Origin: an uncultured Ruminococcus sp.
GTDB taxonomy: Bacteria > Bacillota > Clostridia > Oscillospirales > CAG-272
Reading direction: 5' to 3'
NCBI GenBank assembly: GCA_902782785.1
Contig: CACZOH010000298.1
Location: 1 to 6,379 of the forward strand
Length of the DNA stretch: 6,379 nt
Of the stretch, positions 1-6,001 are shown piece after piece (positions within the stretch are counted from its first letter, which is position 1; each line of letters begins with the position of its first letter). The notes below the pieces were generated by a model. The model had not been told where the DNA came from. It searched no databases and was given only the letters and a program-made list of their open reading frames with translations. The translations under genes were made by a program, and so were the position numbers.

Positions 1-5
1 AAAAG

Positions 6-10
6 CCTCC
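6..10 (-). promoter_or_regulatory. Shine-Dalgarno of a leftward gene starting off-window
   Basis: On the minus strand the last ten bases of the window read GGAGGCTTTT, so a strong GGAGG core sits 5 nt from the edge. No gene in the window follows it. A start codon is expected within a few bases beyond position 1. With the promoter at about 83-55 this indicates a separate leftward transcript with a 5' leader of roughly 45 to 50 nt. The start codon itself is not visible, so this is inference. Confidence 0.55.
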
Positions 11-50
11 ATTCTTGATAACTATAAAGTCTGACCCGGATAAAACGAAC

Positions 51-70
51 AAATATTATATATAATATTT
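51..70. repeat. 20-bp perfect AT-only palindrome
   Basis: The half-site AAATATTATA (51-60) is followed directly by its exact reverse complement (61-70), with no spacer and no G or C. The flanking bases are both C, so the symmetry stops exactly there. It contains TATAAT on both strands: 66-61 as read on plus, 60-55 as read on minus. It could be a regulator's operator, a symmetrical -10 region, or just low-complexity AT sequence. It overlaps the predicted leftward promoter. Confidence 0.6.
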
Positions 71-83
71 CAATAGTGTAAAA
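55..83 (-). promoter_or_regulatory. Predicted sigma-A-type promoter, reading leftward out of the window
   Basis: On the minus strand there is a perfect -10 TATAAT (60-55). A -35-like element lies upstream, either TTTACA (82-77, 16-bp spacer) or TTTTAC (83-78, 17-bp spacer). The transcription start would be near position 48. The element begins just after the stem-loop that follows mltG and leads toward the GGAGG at 10-6, so it most likely drives the next gene to the left. Its -35 hexamer uses the same T-rich bases that follow the stem-loop, so terminator tail and promoter are fused. Confidence 0.55.
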
Positions 84-86
84 TGC

Positions 87-128
87 TTCGGCAGATGTTT
101 GAGATTTTCAAACATCTGCCGAATTTTT
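87..128. terminator. Perfect 16-bp stem-loop after the mltG operon, possible bidirectional terminator
   Basis: TTCGGCAGATGTTTGA (87-102) pairs without mismatch with 108-123 across a 5-nt loop. On the plus strand the stem is followed at once by TTTTTCTT (124-131), a textbook intrinsic terminator tail. On the minus strand, the direction of the mltG operon, the stem is preceded by an A tract and followed by GC and then ATTTTAC, a weaker U tract. Given its place 28 nt beyond the mltG stop, it most likely ends the operon. The better tail would stop transcription in the opposite direction. Confidence 0.75.
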
Positions 129-130
129 CT

Positions 131-158
131 TAATTCATAATTCTTAATTCTTAATTCT
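131..158. repeat. Short tandem heptamer repeat spanning the mltG stop
   Basis: On the minus strand there are three exact AGAATTA units (158-152, 151-145, 144-138) followed by one variant, TGAATTA (137-131), and then AGAAAAA leading into the stem-loop. The mltG stop codon TAA (153-151) is made of bases of the first and second units, so the repeat ends the gene. Arrays of AATTAAG/AATTATG units are my recollection of a common intergenic low-complexity element in clostridial genomes; that was not tested here. Confidence 0.7.
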
Positions 159-1374
159 TCTTCTGTTCCGCCCTCACCGTCGCTACGTTCTTTCTGTGTT
201 CTTCGAGCGTTCTGCCGTACAGCATTTCGCCGCTTGCGCGTGAGACGAAGTAGTAATAATCAGATTCCACGGGGTTGAGCGCGGTGTATATCGCGCTCCA
301 GCCGGGGTTGCATATCGGACCCGGCATGAGCCCATCGTAAACGTAGGTGTTGTATGGGTTGTCGTATTCAAGATCCTGTGCCGTCAGATCGGATTTGTGT
401 ATGCCCATGGCGTAGAGTATCGTCGAGTCGCATTCAAGCTTGGGATACGTTTTATTGTTCTTAAGTCTGTTGTGTATGACGCTTGAAACGTATTCCATAT
501 CGGATGTGTAATACGCCTCGTCCTGTATGAGCGAAGCTATTCTCAGATACTGGTCGAGCGTAAAGCCCGATTTATCTATGAAAGCGTAATACTCTTTAGT
601 CAGCTTTGAATCAAACCCGTCAAGCAGCTTGTTTATTATCTGCGTTTCCTCCCAGTCGGAGTAGAAATAATACGTATCGGGGAACAGATAACCCTCAAGT
701 CTGTATCTTCTGTTCGGATCCTTGGGCTCGGCGTCCAGACGCTTTATGAATTCATAATCGTATTCGCCGTTTTCTATGGCGTCGACGAAGCCCTCCTTCG
801 TTCCTATCCCCTCGCTTATGAAAAGATCTATGATTTCATCCACAGTATAGCCCTCGGGTATCATTATCGTGACTATACGCCGTTCACCCTCCTGCGCCTG
901 GAAGGTGTTTATGAGGCTGTCGTAATTCTGTTTTGAAGATACGGTATAAGTGCCGGGAATGAATTCCTCTCCCGATTTGAGCTTGAGTCTCGCGTAAAGA
1001 CGGAAGACCCACGGGTATCTTATTATACCTTTATCCGACAGCTCGTTTGACACGTCTATTATCGTCGGATACATGCCGAGGCTTATCTCCGCAGACCGCT
1101 CCGTTTTCTGCAGTGCGAAAACGTCGTTTCCGACGGACAGGATAAAGAACGACAGAAACGCGGACGCGATAAGGATAAGCGTTATATACACCACCGCGAT
1201 AGTAACGCTGTAAACGGTGCTGCGGCTCTTGTATTTAAGCTCGCGCCCCGTCTCGTCTGTCTGCTTTTTCTTTTTCGGCACGGCGAGGCTTTCTCTGACG
1301 GAAGGCGTTTTTTCCCTCGTGTCGGAGTTTTTCTTTACCGTACCGTTGTTTGCGGTGTTGTTGTTTTGTTTCAT
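151..1374 (-). CDS. mltG: Endolytic murein transglycosylase MltG (YceG-like)
   Basis: The 407-aa product is a membrane-anchored lytic transglycosylase that cuts nascent peptidoglycan strands near their membrane end and so sets glycan chain length beside the synthases. The first 52 residues are polar and lysine-rich (cytoplasmic), followed by one membrane helix at about 53-82; the rest should lie outside the membrane. YceG signatures seen: LEGYLFPDTY (226-235), the active-site segment ASLIQDEA (280-287), HNRL (301-304), and YNTYVYDGLMPGPICNPG (341-358). By alignment from memory to E. coli MltG (ASIVEKET), Glu286 is the catalytic acid, while the preceding Glu of EKE is Gln here. The ATG at 1374 has an AAAGGA ribosome binding site (1388-1383) 8 nt upstream; no other start codon fits. 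It is the last gene of the unit, 31 nt after the CPBP gene. Family assignment is firm. Confidence 0.95.
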   Translation of the reverse strand: MKQNNNTANNGTVKKNSDTREKTPSVRESLAVPKKKKQTDETGRELKYKSRSTVYSVTIAVVYITLILIASAFLSFFILSVGNDVFALQKTERSAEISLGMYPTIIDVSNELSDKGIIRYPWVFRLYARLKLKSGEEFIPGTYTVSSKQNYDSLINTFQAQEGERRIVTIMIPEGYTVDEIIDLFISEGIGTKEGFVDAIENGEYDYEFIKRLDAEPKDPNRRYRLEGYLFPDTYYFYSDWEETQIINKLLDGFDSKLTKEYYAFIDKSGFTLDQYLRIASLIQDEAYYTSDMEYVSSVIHNRLKNNKTYPKLECDSTILYAMGIHKSDLTAQDLEYDNPYNTYVYDGLMPGPICNPGWSAIYTALNPVESDYYYFVSRASGEMLYGRTLEEHRKNVATVRAEQKKN

Positions 1375-1383
1375 AAAGCAATT

Positions 1384-1397
1384 CCTTTCATAAAAGG
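1384..1397 (-). promoter_or_regulatory. Small hairpin covering the mltG ribosome binding site
   Basis: In the 31-nt gap before mltG the minus strand reads CCTTT-TATG-AAAGG. The five pairs put most of the AAAGGA ribosome binding site in the 3' arm. An outer AAG (1400-1398) could also pair with CTT near the start codon. The loop ATG (1391-1389) opens a six-codon frame, MKGIAL, whose TGA overlaps the mltG ATG as ATGA. The stem is short and AT-rich, so it may have no effect on translation. Confidence 0.25.
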
Positions 1398-1405
1398 CTT
1401 GACCG

Positions 1406-2308
1406 TCATTGCCGTATCTTCATTATCCCGGCGAAGAACGCAAAGCCGAGACAGATTATAAAGCCGGGAGATACGACGGATATGAGAAGCGAGCGGAGCC
1501 TTGTCTGCAGGGGCGGGAATTCTTCGTTTTCGCTCTCAGGTATTTTTCCCGCGTCAAATTCAAGTATCTTCTGAGCTCTTGACAAAGAGAAGAACAGAAA
1601 CAGAAGCATAATGCAGACGAATACGAATACGAACGGTATGAGATTATCCGCCTTTTTCGCCGCCTCGCTCAGCAGCCTGCTCGTGAAAACGTACAGAAGA
1701 TTATATATGAAATGCACGAGCATCGACGCGAAAACGGATTTTGTCACCTCGTAAACGAGAGCCAGCACCGCTCCGCAGATAAAGTACGTAAAAAACAGAG
1801 ATAAAGAGAAGTGCATAAGCGAAAACAGGACAGACGACAAAAGCACCGCGCCGAAAATCCCGTGCTTTCTGTATTCTCCGTATATGACGCTCCGGAACGC
1901 TATCTCCTCAACGATCGCAGGCAGAAGACAGTATATGACGACCGCGTAAATGATCTGCGGTACGGTTATCTCCGTAACGTCCGCGATATACGTGCCGGAA
2001 ACGCCGTTTGAGCCGAAGCTCGTCAGCACCGCCGCGCAGAACATAAAGACCGACGCGCAGATTATCAGAAGCACGGACGATAAACCGAAGGGTCTTATAC
2101 CGAGCTCCTTATACAGTATCGGTCCCCTGATGCGCTTGTAGATCACCGAAGGCAGGATGAAGACGGAGATCTGAAGCACGAATACGACGAAAAACGACGC
2201 TGTTGAGTAATCGCTCTGCAGCTTTATATAAGATACTGCGAAGATAAGCACGTATATGACAAGACAGAAAAACGGAGTGATATGATAGTCTTTAATTTTT
2301 TTTAACAA
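1406..2308 (-). CDS. CPBP-family intramembrane metalloprotease (Abi/CAAX-protease type)
   Basis: The 300-aa, very hydrophobic product is a polytopic membrane protein of the CPBP (CAAX protease and bacteriocin-processing) family, related to Rce1. The three family motifs are intact: EEIAFR (134-139, EExxxR), FSLMH (162-166, FxxxH) and HFIYN (199-203, HxxxN), so the glutamate, histidine and asparagine residues of the active site are present. Membrane segments are predicted near 10-30, 36-57, 75-97, 117-132, 151-165, 168-187 and 190-208. Two more lie near 223-242 and 276-296, with an acidic loop around 255-264 between them, beyond the core domain. The start is TTG at 2308, preceded 10 nt upstream by GGAGGGAGGG (2328-2319); no ATG occurs before residue 89, which is far too late. 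It overlaps the folate gene by 17 nt. Substrate is unknown; members elsewhere act in prenyl-protein or bacteriocin processing and immunity, and nothing here points to one. Confidence 0.88.
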   Translation of the reverse strand: MLKKIKDYHITPFFCLVIYVLIFAVSYIKLQSDYSTASFFVVFVLQISVFILPSVIYKRIRGPILYKELGIRPFGLSSVLLIICASVFMFCAAVLTSFGSNGVSGTYIADVTEITVPQIIYAVVIYCLLPAIVEEIAFRSVIYGEYRKHGIFGAVLLSSVLFSLMHFSLSLFFTYFICGAVLALVYEVTKSVFASMLVHFIYNLLYVFTSRLLSEAAKKADNLIPFVFVFVCIMLLFLFFSLSRAQKILEFDAGKIPESENEEFPPLQTRLRSLLISVVSPGFIICLGFAFFAGIMKIRQ

Positions 2309-2882
2309 TGCGGGTTATCCCTCCCTCCGTTATAATCATGTCAGCCGCCGCGTCGTATTTGCCGTGCGGAACGGCGGGTATAATGAAATCCGAATAAACG
2401 ACAGTCGCCGCCGTACCGTTAAAGTCCGCTAAAAATCTGTCGTAATATCCGCCGCCGTAGCCTATCCTGTATCCGTTTTTGTCGGCTAATACCGCGGGGA
2501 TGAAGCAAACCGAGCAGGACGGAGACGACGGGTCGAACGAAGGCGCTTCCTCGTCCGGCTCCGGAATGCCGAAGCTGCCGCGCTTAAGCTCGCCGGGGCT
2601 TTTTACGTAGCGGAATATCATTTTCCTCTCGCCCCTGACGCAGCGCGGATAAGCGACGCTTTTCCCGTCGGACAGCGCCCTTACCGCAAGCTCGTGAAGA
2701 TCGGGCTCGTCCGGAAGCGCAGAAAACAGAAGCAGAGTATCGTAATATTTGTAGGAAACGGAGTTTATTATCGCCCCGCACAGCTTTTTGTCGTATTCCA
2801 GCTTTTGTTCTGTCGGTATGGCGCGCCTTTTTTGCAGATATGTTTCACGAAGCGCGGCTTTTTGTTTTTTTATATCGGTCAT
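2292..2882 (-). CDS. fau: 5-formyltetrahydrofolate cyclo-ligase (MTHFS)
   Basis: The 196-aa cytoplasmic enzyme is of usual family length. It uses ATP to convert 5-formyl-THF to 5,10-methenyl-THF, returning the stored or inhibitory folate to one-carbon metabolism. Evidence is the hallmark phosphate-binding segment GYRIGYGGGYYDRF (137-150), the substrate-side motif FGIPEP (104-109), the basic N-terminal helix KKQKAALRETYLQKRR (5-20), and the C-terminal DMIITE (181-186). The ATG at 2882 comes one base after the stop of the DJ-1 gene (TGA-A-ATG). An in-frame stop lies five codons upstream, so the start cannot be much earlier. No Shine-Dalgarno is visible within 12 nt, so translation probably depends on coupling to the upstream gene. 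The 3' end carries the ribosome binding site and start of the CPBP gene, including a run of eight A. The symbol fau is a common synonym for ygfA-type genes. Confidence 0.93.
   Translation of the reverse strand: MTDIKKQKAALRETYLQKRRAIPTEQKLEYDKKLCGAIINSVSYKYYDTLLLFSALPDEPDLHELAVRALSDGKSVAYPRCVRGERKMIFRYVKSPGELKRGSFGIPEPDEEAPSFDPSSPSCSVCFIPAVLADKNGYRIGYGGGYYDRFLADFNGTAATVVYSDFIIPAVPHGKYDAAADMIITEGGITRIVKKN
2319..2328 (-). promoter_or_regulatory. Ribosome binding site fixing the TTG start of the CPBP gene
   Basis: GGAGGGAGGG on the minus strand lies inside the final codons of the folate gene (Glu-Gly-Gly), 10 nt before the TTG at 2308. Its strength is the main reason for choosing a non-ATG start that overlaps the upstream gene. 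Confidence 0.6.
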
Positions 2883-2883
2883 T

Positions 2884-3429
2884 TCAAATGAACATTATGC
2901 TTTTGCCGACGTCAAGGGCGGTTTTTTCGCCTTTCAGCGCCGATATTATAAGAAGTCCGAAATCAACGGCGCAGCCCATACCCTTTGCGGTTATATATCT
3001 TCCGTCGCGCACGGCTTTGTCGGGTACCGGTTCCGCGCCTGTAAGGAATTTTTCAAAACCCGGGTAGCACGTCGCTTTTCTGCCCTTCAGAAGACCGAGC
3101 CTGCCTAAAACGGACGGCGCGGCACATATCGCGCACAGAAAACCGCCTTCTTTATCCGTTTTTTTGACGAAATCGCATACGGCTTTGTTGTTTGCAAGCG
3201 TTTCCGTCCCGACGCCGCCGCCCGGCAGTATGACCGCCTCCGCGGATCTTTCTTCTTTTTGAAATTCGTCAAGCGTCATATCGACGTGAAACGTGATTTT
3301 GTGCGGACCCGTCGCGGTATTTCCCGACACGCCGACCGTGGTCACGTCAAGTCCGCCGCGGCGCAGTACGTCAAGCGTTGCAAGCGCCTCGACCTCCTCC
3401 ACGCCGTCCGCGCAGAACATATATATCAT
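2884..3429 (-). CDS. DJ-1/PfpI family protein (YajL/ThiJ-like)
   Basis: The 181-aa cytoplasmic protein is of typical DJ-1 length. The nucleophile elbow CAICAAPSVLG (99-109) places the reactive cysteine at Cys102, and EE at 11-12 supplies the partner glutamate (Glu12, equivalent to DJ-1 Glu18). The glycine-rich ILPGGGVGTETL (67-78) and the C-terminal ITAKGMGCAVDFGLLI (146-161) also fit the family. The position of human DJ-1 His126 is Tyr122 (ATCYPGFE), as I recall is frequent in bacterial members. Proposed activities include methylglyoxal conversion, protein or nucleotide deglycation, and redox sensing or chaperoning; the deglycase role is disputed and cannot be settled from sequence. The ATG at 3429 is supported by GGAGAGG (3443-3437), 7 nt upstream, inside the end of ftsK. 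A second ATG at codon 4 lies 16 nt from that site and is less likely. It follows ftsK by 2 nt and precedes the folate gene by 1 nt. Confidence 0.9.
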   Translation of the reverse strand: MIYMFCADGVEEVEALATLDVLRRGGLDVTTVGVSGNTATGPHKITFHVDMTLDEFQKEERSAEAVILPGGGVGTETLANNKAVCDFVKKTDKEGGFLCAICAAPSVLGRLGLLKGRKATCYPGFEKFLTGAEPVPDKAVRDGRYITAKGMGCAVDFGLLIISALKGEKTALDVGKSIMFI

Positions 3430-3431
3430 CT

Positions 3432-5990
3432 TTATTCCTCTCCGTTTCCGTATTTGGCCATAAACTGCTCGCGCGACATTATCAGCTCGCGCGGCTTGCT
3501 TCCGTTCGCACCGGAGCAGATGCCCATTTCTTCCATCCTGTCTATTATCTTCGCCGCGCGTCCGTAGCCTATGGACAGCTTGCGGTTGAGCAGGGAAGTG
3601 GCGACCTTGCCGGCGTCGAACGATATCTCGATGGCGGAGAGCAGAAGCTCGTCGTCTCCGCCCTCGCCGCCCTGAAGCGAAAGCTTTTTCTTGTTGTCGC
3701 CGATGTTTTCGGCTTCCTTGTCGATGTTGGTGATGGCTTCCTCGCTGTAAGAGGTGCCGATGCCCTGATTTTTGATGAAGTTTACGACAGCCTCTACCTC
3801 GCTGTCGGAAACGAAAGCGCCCTGCAGTCTCGTCAGTTTAAGCGCGCCGACGGGCTTGTAAAGCATATCGCCGCGGCCTATCAGACGCTCCGCTCCGCTC
3901 TCGTCGAGTATCGTGCGCGAGTCTATCTGAGAACCCACGCGGCAGGCGATACGGGACGGAATGTTGTTCTTTATCGTACCGGATATTACGGTAACGTCAG
4001 GTCTCTGAGTACCGATTATCAGGTGCATACCGGCGGCTCTCGCCTTTGCGGCGATCCTCGCTATGGAGCTTTCCACGCTGTCCTTCGACGTCGCCATAAG
4101 GTCTGCAAGCTCGTCTATTATTATGATAAGTATCGGCAGTTTTTCCATATCGGGATTGTCTTTTGCAAGATCGTTGTATCCGAATACGTTGCGTACGCCG
4201 GAGGCTTCTATCAGATCGTATCTGCGCTCCATCTCCTGAACGAGCCAGTTGAGAGCGCCCGCAGCCTTTTTCATATCCGTTATGACGGGAACGAGCAGGT
4301 GCGGGATGCCGATATACGGCGCGAATTCGACCTTCTTCGGGTCGATCATTATCAGCTTGACCTCATCGGGCTTCGCTCTGTAAAGTATGCTCACGATAAG
4401 GCTGTTTATGCAGACGGATTTACCCATACCGGTAGCGCCGGCGATTATCATATGCGGCATCTTCTGCACGTCAAGATACGTCGGCTCGTTGGATACGTCA
4501 ACGCCGAGAGCGCAGAACACCTTGCTTTTCGCGGCTCTGAACGTCTCCGTGTCTATGAGCGTCCTTATGTTGACGGTGAACGGCACCTTGTTCGGCACCT
4601 CTATGCCGACCGTGTCCTTGCCCTCTATCGAGCTTTCAAATCTCACTCCGCCGGAGGCGAGTACGCGCGCAAGGTCGTCTATGAGACTTCCTATCCTCGA
4701 TATCCTCACGCCAGGGGCGGGCTTCAGCTCGTATCTTGTTATCGTGGGACCGCGGGAAATGTTTTCAATGGATACGGAGATTCCGAAGTTGGAGAGCGTG
4801 TCCACTATCTTTCTCGCGTTCATATTCGCCTCGTCCGCGGAAATCCCGGCGCCCTTGCCCTCGGGCAGGGACAGAAGCTTCAGCGGAGGGAATTTATAAA
4901 CGGGGACGGGCTTGGGAGGCGTTTTTGCCTCTTTTCCCTCATCCTTTGCGCCGCTGTCCGATTTTTCAAGCTTATCCGTGCTCGATCCGACGGGCGCGGT
5001 CACGGTCTGTAAGATCTCGTCCTCGTCAATATCATCTTCGACCTTCGGCGGTTCCTGTTTCTTCTTCCCGGGCTTGTCCACAAGTATGCCGTCCTCCAGA
5101 AATATCTCGGCGGGCTTCCTTACGAACTGCTCAACGCCCTCGTCCTCGTCAAGGAGCTCGTCGAGCGCGTCGCGCTTTTTATTCGGCTTTATGTCGTCGA
5201 TTTCGCTGTCAAAATCGTATGCTTTTTTGTTTTTTCTCGCTCTCTCGACAGCCTCAAACTCAGCGTCTCTTTCCTCTTCCGCCTGACGCTCAAGCTCCGC
5301 CGCTTTTTCCGCGGCTCTTTTTTCAGCCGCTCTCTTTTTGTGTTCCTCAATGCGCTCGGACTGTTTTTCCGCGCCTTTTTTGACGTTCTTTTCTATAAAT
5401 CCGATAAGCGCGGCGGGGGTGATGCCTATCGTAAGGCAGATGAATATTATGAATAAAAGCGCGGAGAGTATCCCCGTGAACACGCCGCCGAGTCCGCCGC
5501 GTATCAGCTGTGCGGTCATGCCGCCGACTACGCCGCCTCCGCGGAAGCCGGAGCATTTTTCAAAGAAATCGGAAGCCGAAAGCTTAACGGATTTTTCAAG
5601 CGAGAACACGCCGCAGAACATTGATAGGAAAAACAGCGAGAGGGAGCCCCATATAAGTCTGAAAGGCAGTCTGCCGTTTTTGTAAAGCCGCATCAAAAAT
5701 ACCGAAAGCAGTATCAGAAGCGTCGGTATGAGCATCGACGAAACGCCGAACGAGCCGAAAAGACCCGTCCTTATGCCGCGTCCGACGACTCCCGACGCGT
5801 CGGGCCATATATAACAGAACAGAAGAAACAGAGCCGTCAGTCCTATCGCGATTTGTATAAGACGTATGACCGTGGCGTTGTCCCTTCCCGCGGGCTTTGA
5901 CGCTGTTTTGTTGTTTTCCGCAACCTTTACGGGCGTTTTTTTATTTGCGCCGTTTTGTTTTTGTGCCGGTTTTTTCTTTTTTTGTGCCAT
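3432..5990 (-). CDS. ftsK: FtsK/SpoIIIE-type DNA translocase
   Basis: This membrane-anchored, ATP-driven DNA pump moves chromosomes through the closing division or sporulation septum. From the ATG at 5990 it has 852 residues, close to the SpoIIIE size (about 790). The order is: a lysine-rich N-terminus; four membrane segments near 40-62, 76-101, 108-130 and 165-199; a charged helical linker rich in Glu, Lys and Ala (200-255); and an acidic, proline-containing linker to about 360. A motor domain follows at about 365-745 and a winged-helix gamma domain at about 780-845. Walker A is GATGMGKSV (518-526), Walker B is LIIIIDELADLM (621-632), and TQRPDVTVISGTIK (661-674) is present. Gamma carries NRKLSIGYGRAAKIIDRMEE (802-821), then GSKPRE (830-835). 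An in-frame ATG 18 codons earlier (6044) lies within uppP and lacks a matching ribosome binding site; AAAGGA (6001-5996) sits 5 nt before 5990. Sequence alone does not separate FtsK from SpoIIIE roles. Confidence 0.96.
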   Translation of the reverse strand: MAQKKKKPAQKQNGANKKTPVKVAENNKTASKPAGRDNATVIRLIQIAIGLTALFLLFCYIWPDASGVVGRGIRTGLFGSFGVSSMLIPTLLILLSVFLMRLYKNGRLPFRLIWGSLSLFFLSMFCGVFSLEKSVKLSASDFFEKCSGFRGGGVVGGMTAQLIRGGLGGVFTGILSALLFIIFICLTIGITPAALIGFIEKNVKKGAEKQSERIEEHKKRAAEKRAAEKAAELERQAEEERDAEFEAVERARKNKKAYDFDSEIDDIKPNKKRDALDELLDEDEGVEQFVRKPAEIFLEDGILVDKPGKKKQEPPKVEDDIDEDEILQTVTAPVGSSTDKLEKSDSGAKDEGKEAKTPPKPVPVYKFPPLKLLSLPEGKGAGISADEANMNARKIVDTLSNFGISVSIENISRGPTITRYELKPAPGVRISRIGSLIDDLARVLASGGVRFESSIEGKDTVGIEVPNKVPFTVNIRTLIDTETFRAAKSKVFCALGVDVSNEPTYLDVQKMPHMIIAGATGMGKSVCINSLIVSILYRAKPDEVKLIMIDPKKVEFAPYIGIPHLLVPVITDMKKAAGALNWLVQEMERRYDLIEASGVRNVFGYNDLAKDNPDMEKLPILIIIIDELADLMATSKDSVESSIARIAAKARAAGMHLIIGTQRPDVTVISGTIKNNIPSRIACRVGSQIDSRTILDESGAERLIGRGDMLYKPVGALKLTRLQGAFVSDSEVEAVVNFIKNQGIGTSYSEEAITNIDKEAENIGDNKKKLSLQGGEGGDDELLLSAIEISFDAGKVATSLLNRKLSIGYGRAAKIIDRMEEMGICSGANGSKPRELIMSREQFMAKYGNGEE

Positions 5991-5995
5991 TATTA

Positions 5996-6001
5996 TCCTT
6001 T
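5996..6001 (-). promoter_or_regulatory. Ribosome binding site fixing the ftsK start
   Basis: AAAGGA on the minus strand ends 5 nt before the ATG at 5990 and shares a base with the uppP stop codon TGA (6003-6001). It supports the shorter ftsK product over an 18-codon extension and suggests coupled translation of uppP and ftsK. Confidence 0.65.

Noticed and set aside
1..150. A small plus-strand gene or regulatory RNA in the intergenic gap
   Set aside because: No plus-strand frame with a start and ribosome binding site was seen, and the palindrome's plus-strand TATAAT lacks a -35; only the stem-loop and the leftward promoter signals are supportable.
1811..2141. Two 63-66 codon plus-strand frames opposite the CPBP gene
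   Set aside because: They are antisense to a gene with intact catalytic motifs, short, and without ribosome binding sites.
3378..5012. 544-codon open frame on the plus strand, antisense to ftsK
   Set aside because: It lies almost wholly inside the clearly real ftsK gene, has no ribosome binding site of note, and its composition (many Arg, Tyr, Val, no domain pattern) is that of a mirror frame kept open by ftsK codon bias.
4736..5383. 215-codon and nearby 170-, 124- and 115-codon plus-strand frames opposite ftsK
   Set aside because: They are Ser-, Pro- or Arg-rich translations of the complementary strand of the ftsK linker, with no recognisable motifs, and they overlap one another.
5596..5808. 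Minus-strand 70-codon frame, and another at 5347-5556, within the ftsK membrane region
   Set aside because: They are alternate-frame shadows of ftsK on the same strand, with no own start signals.
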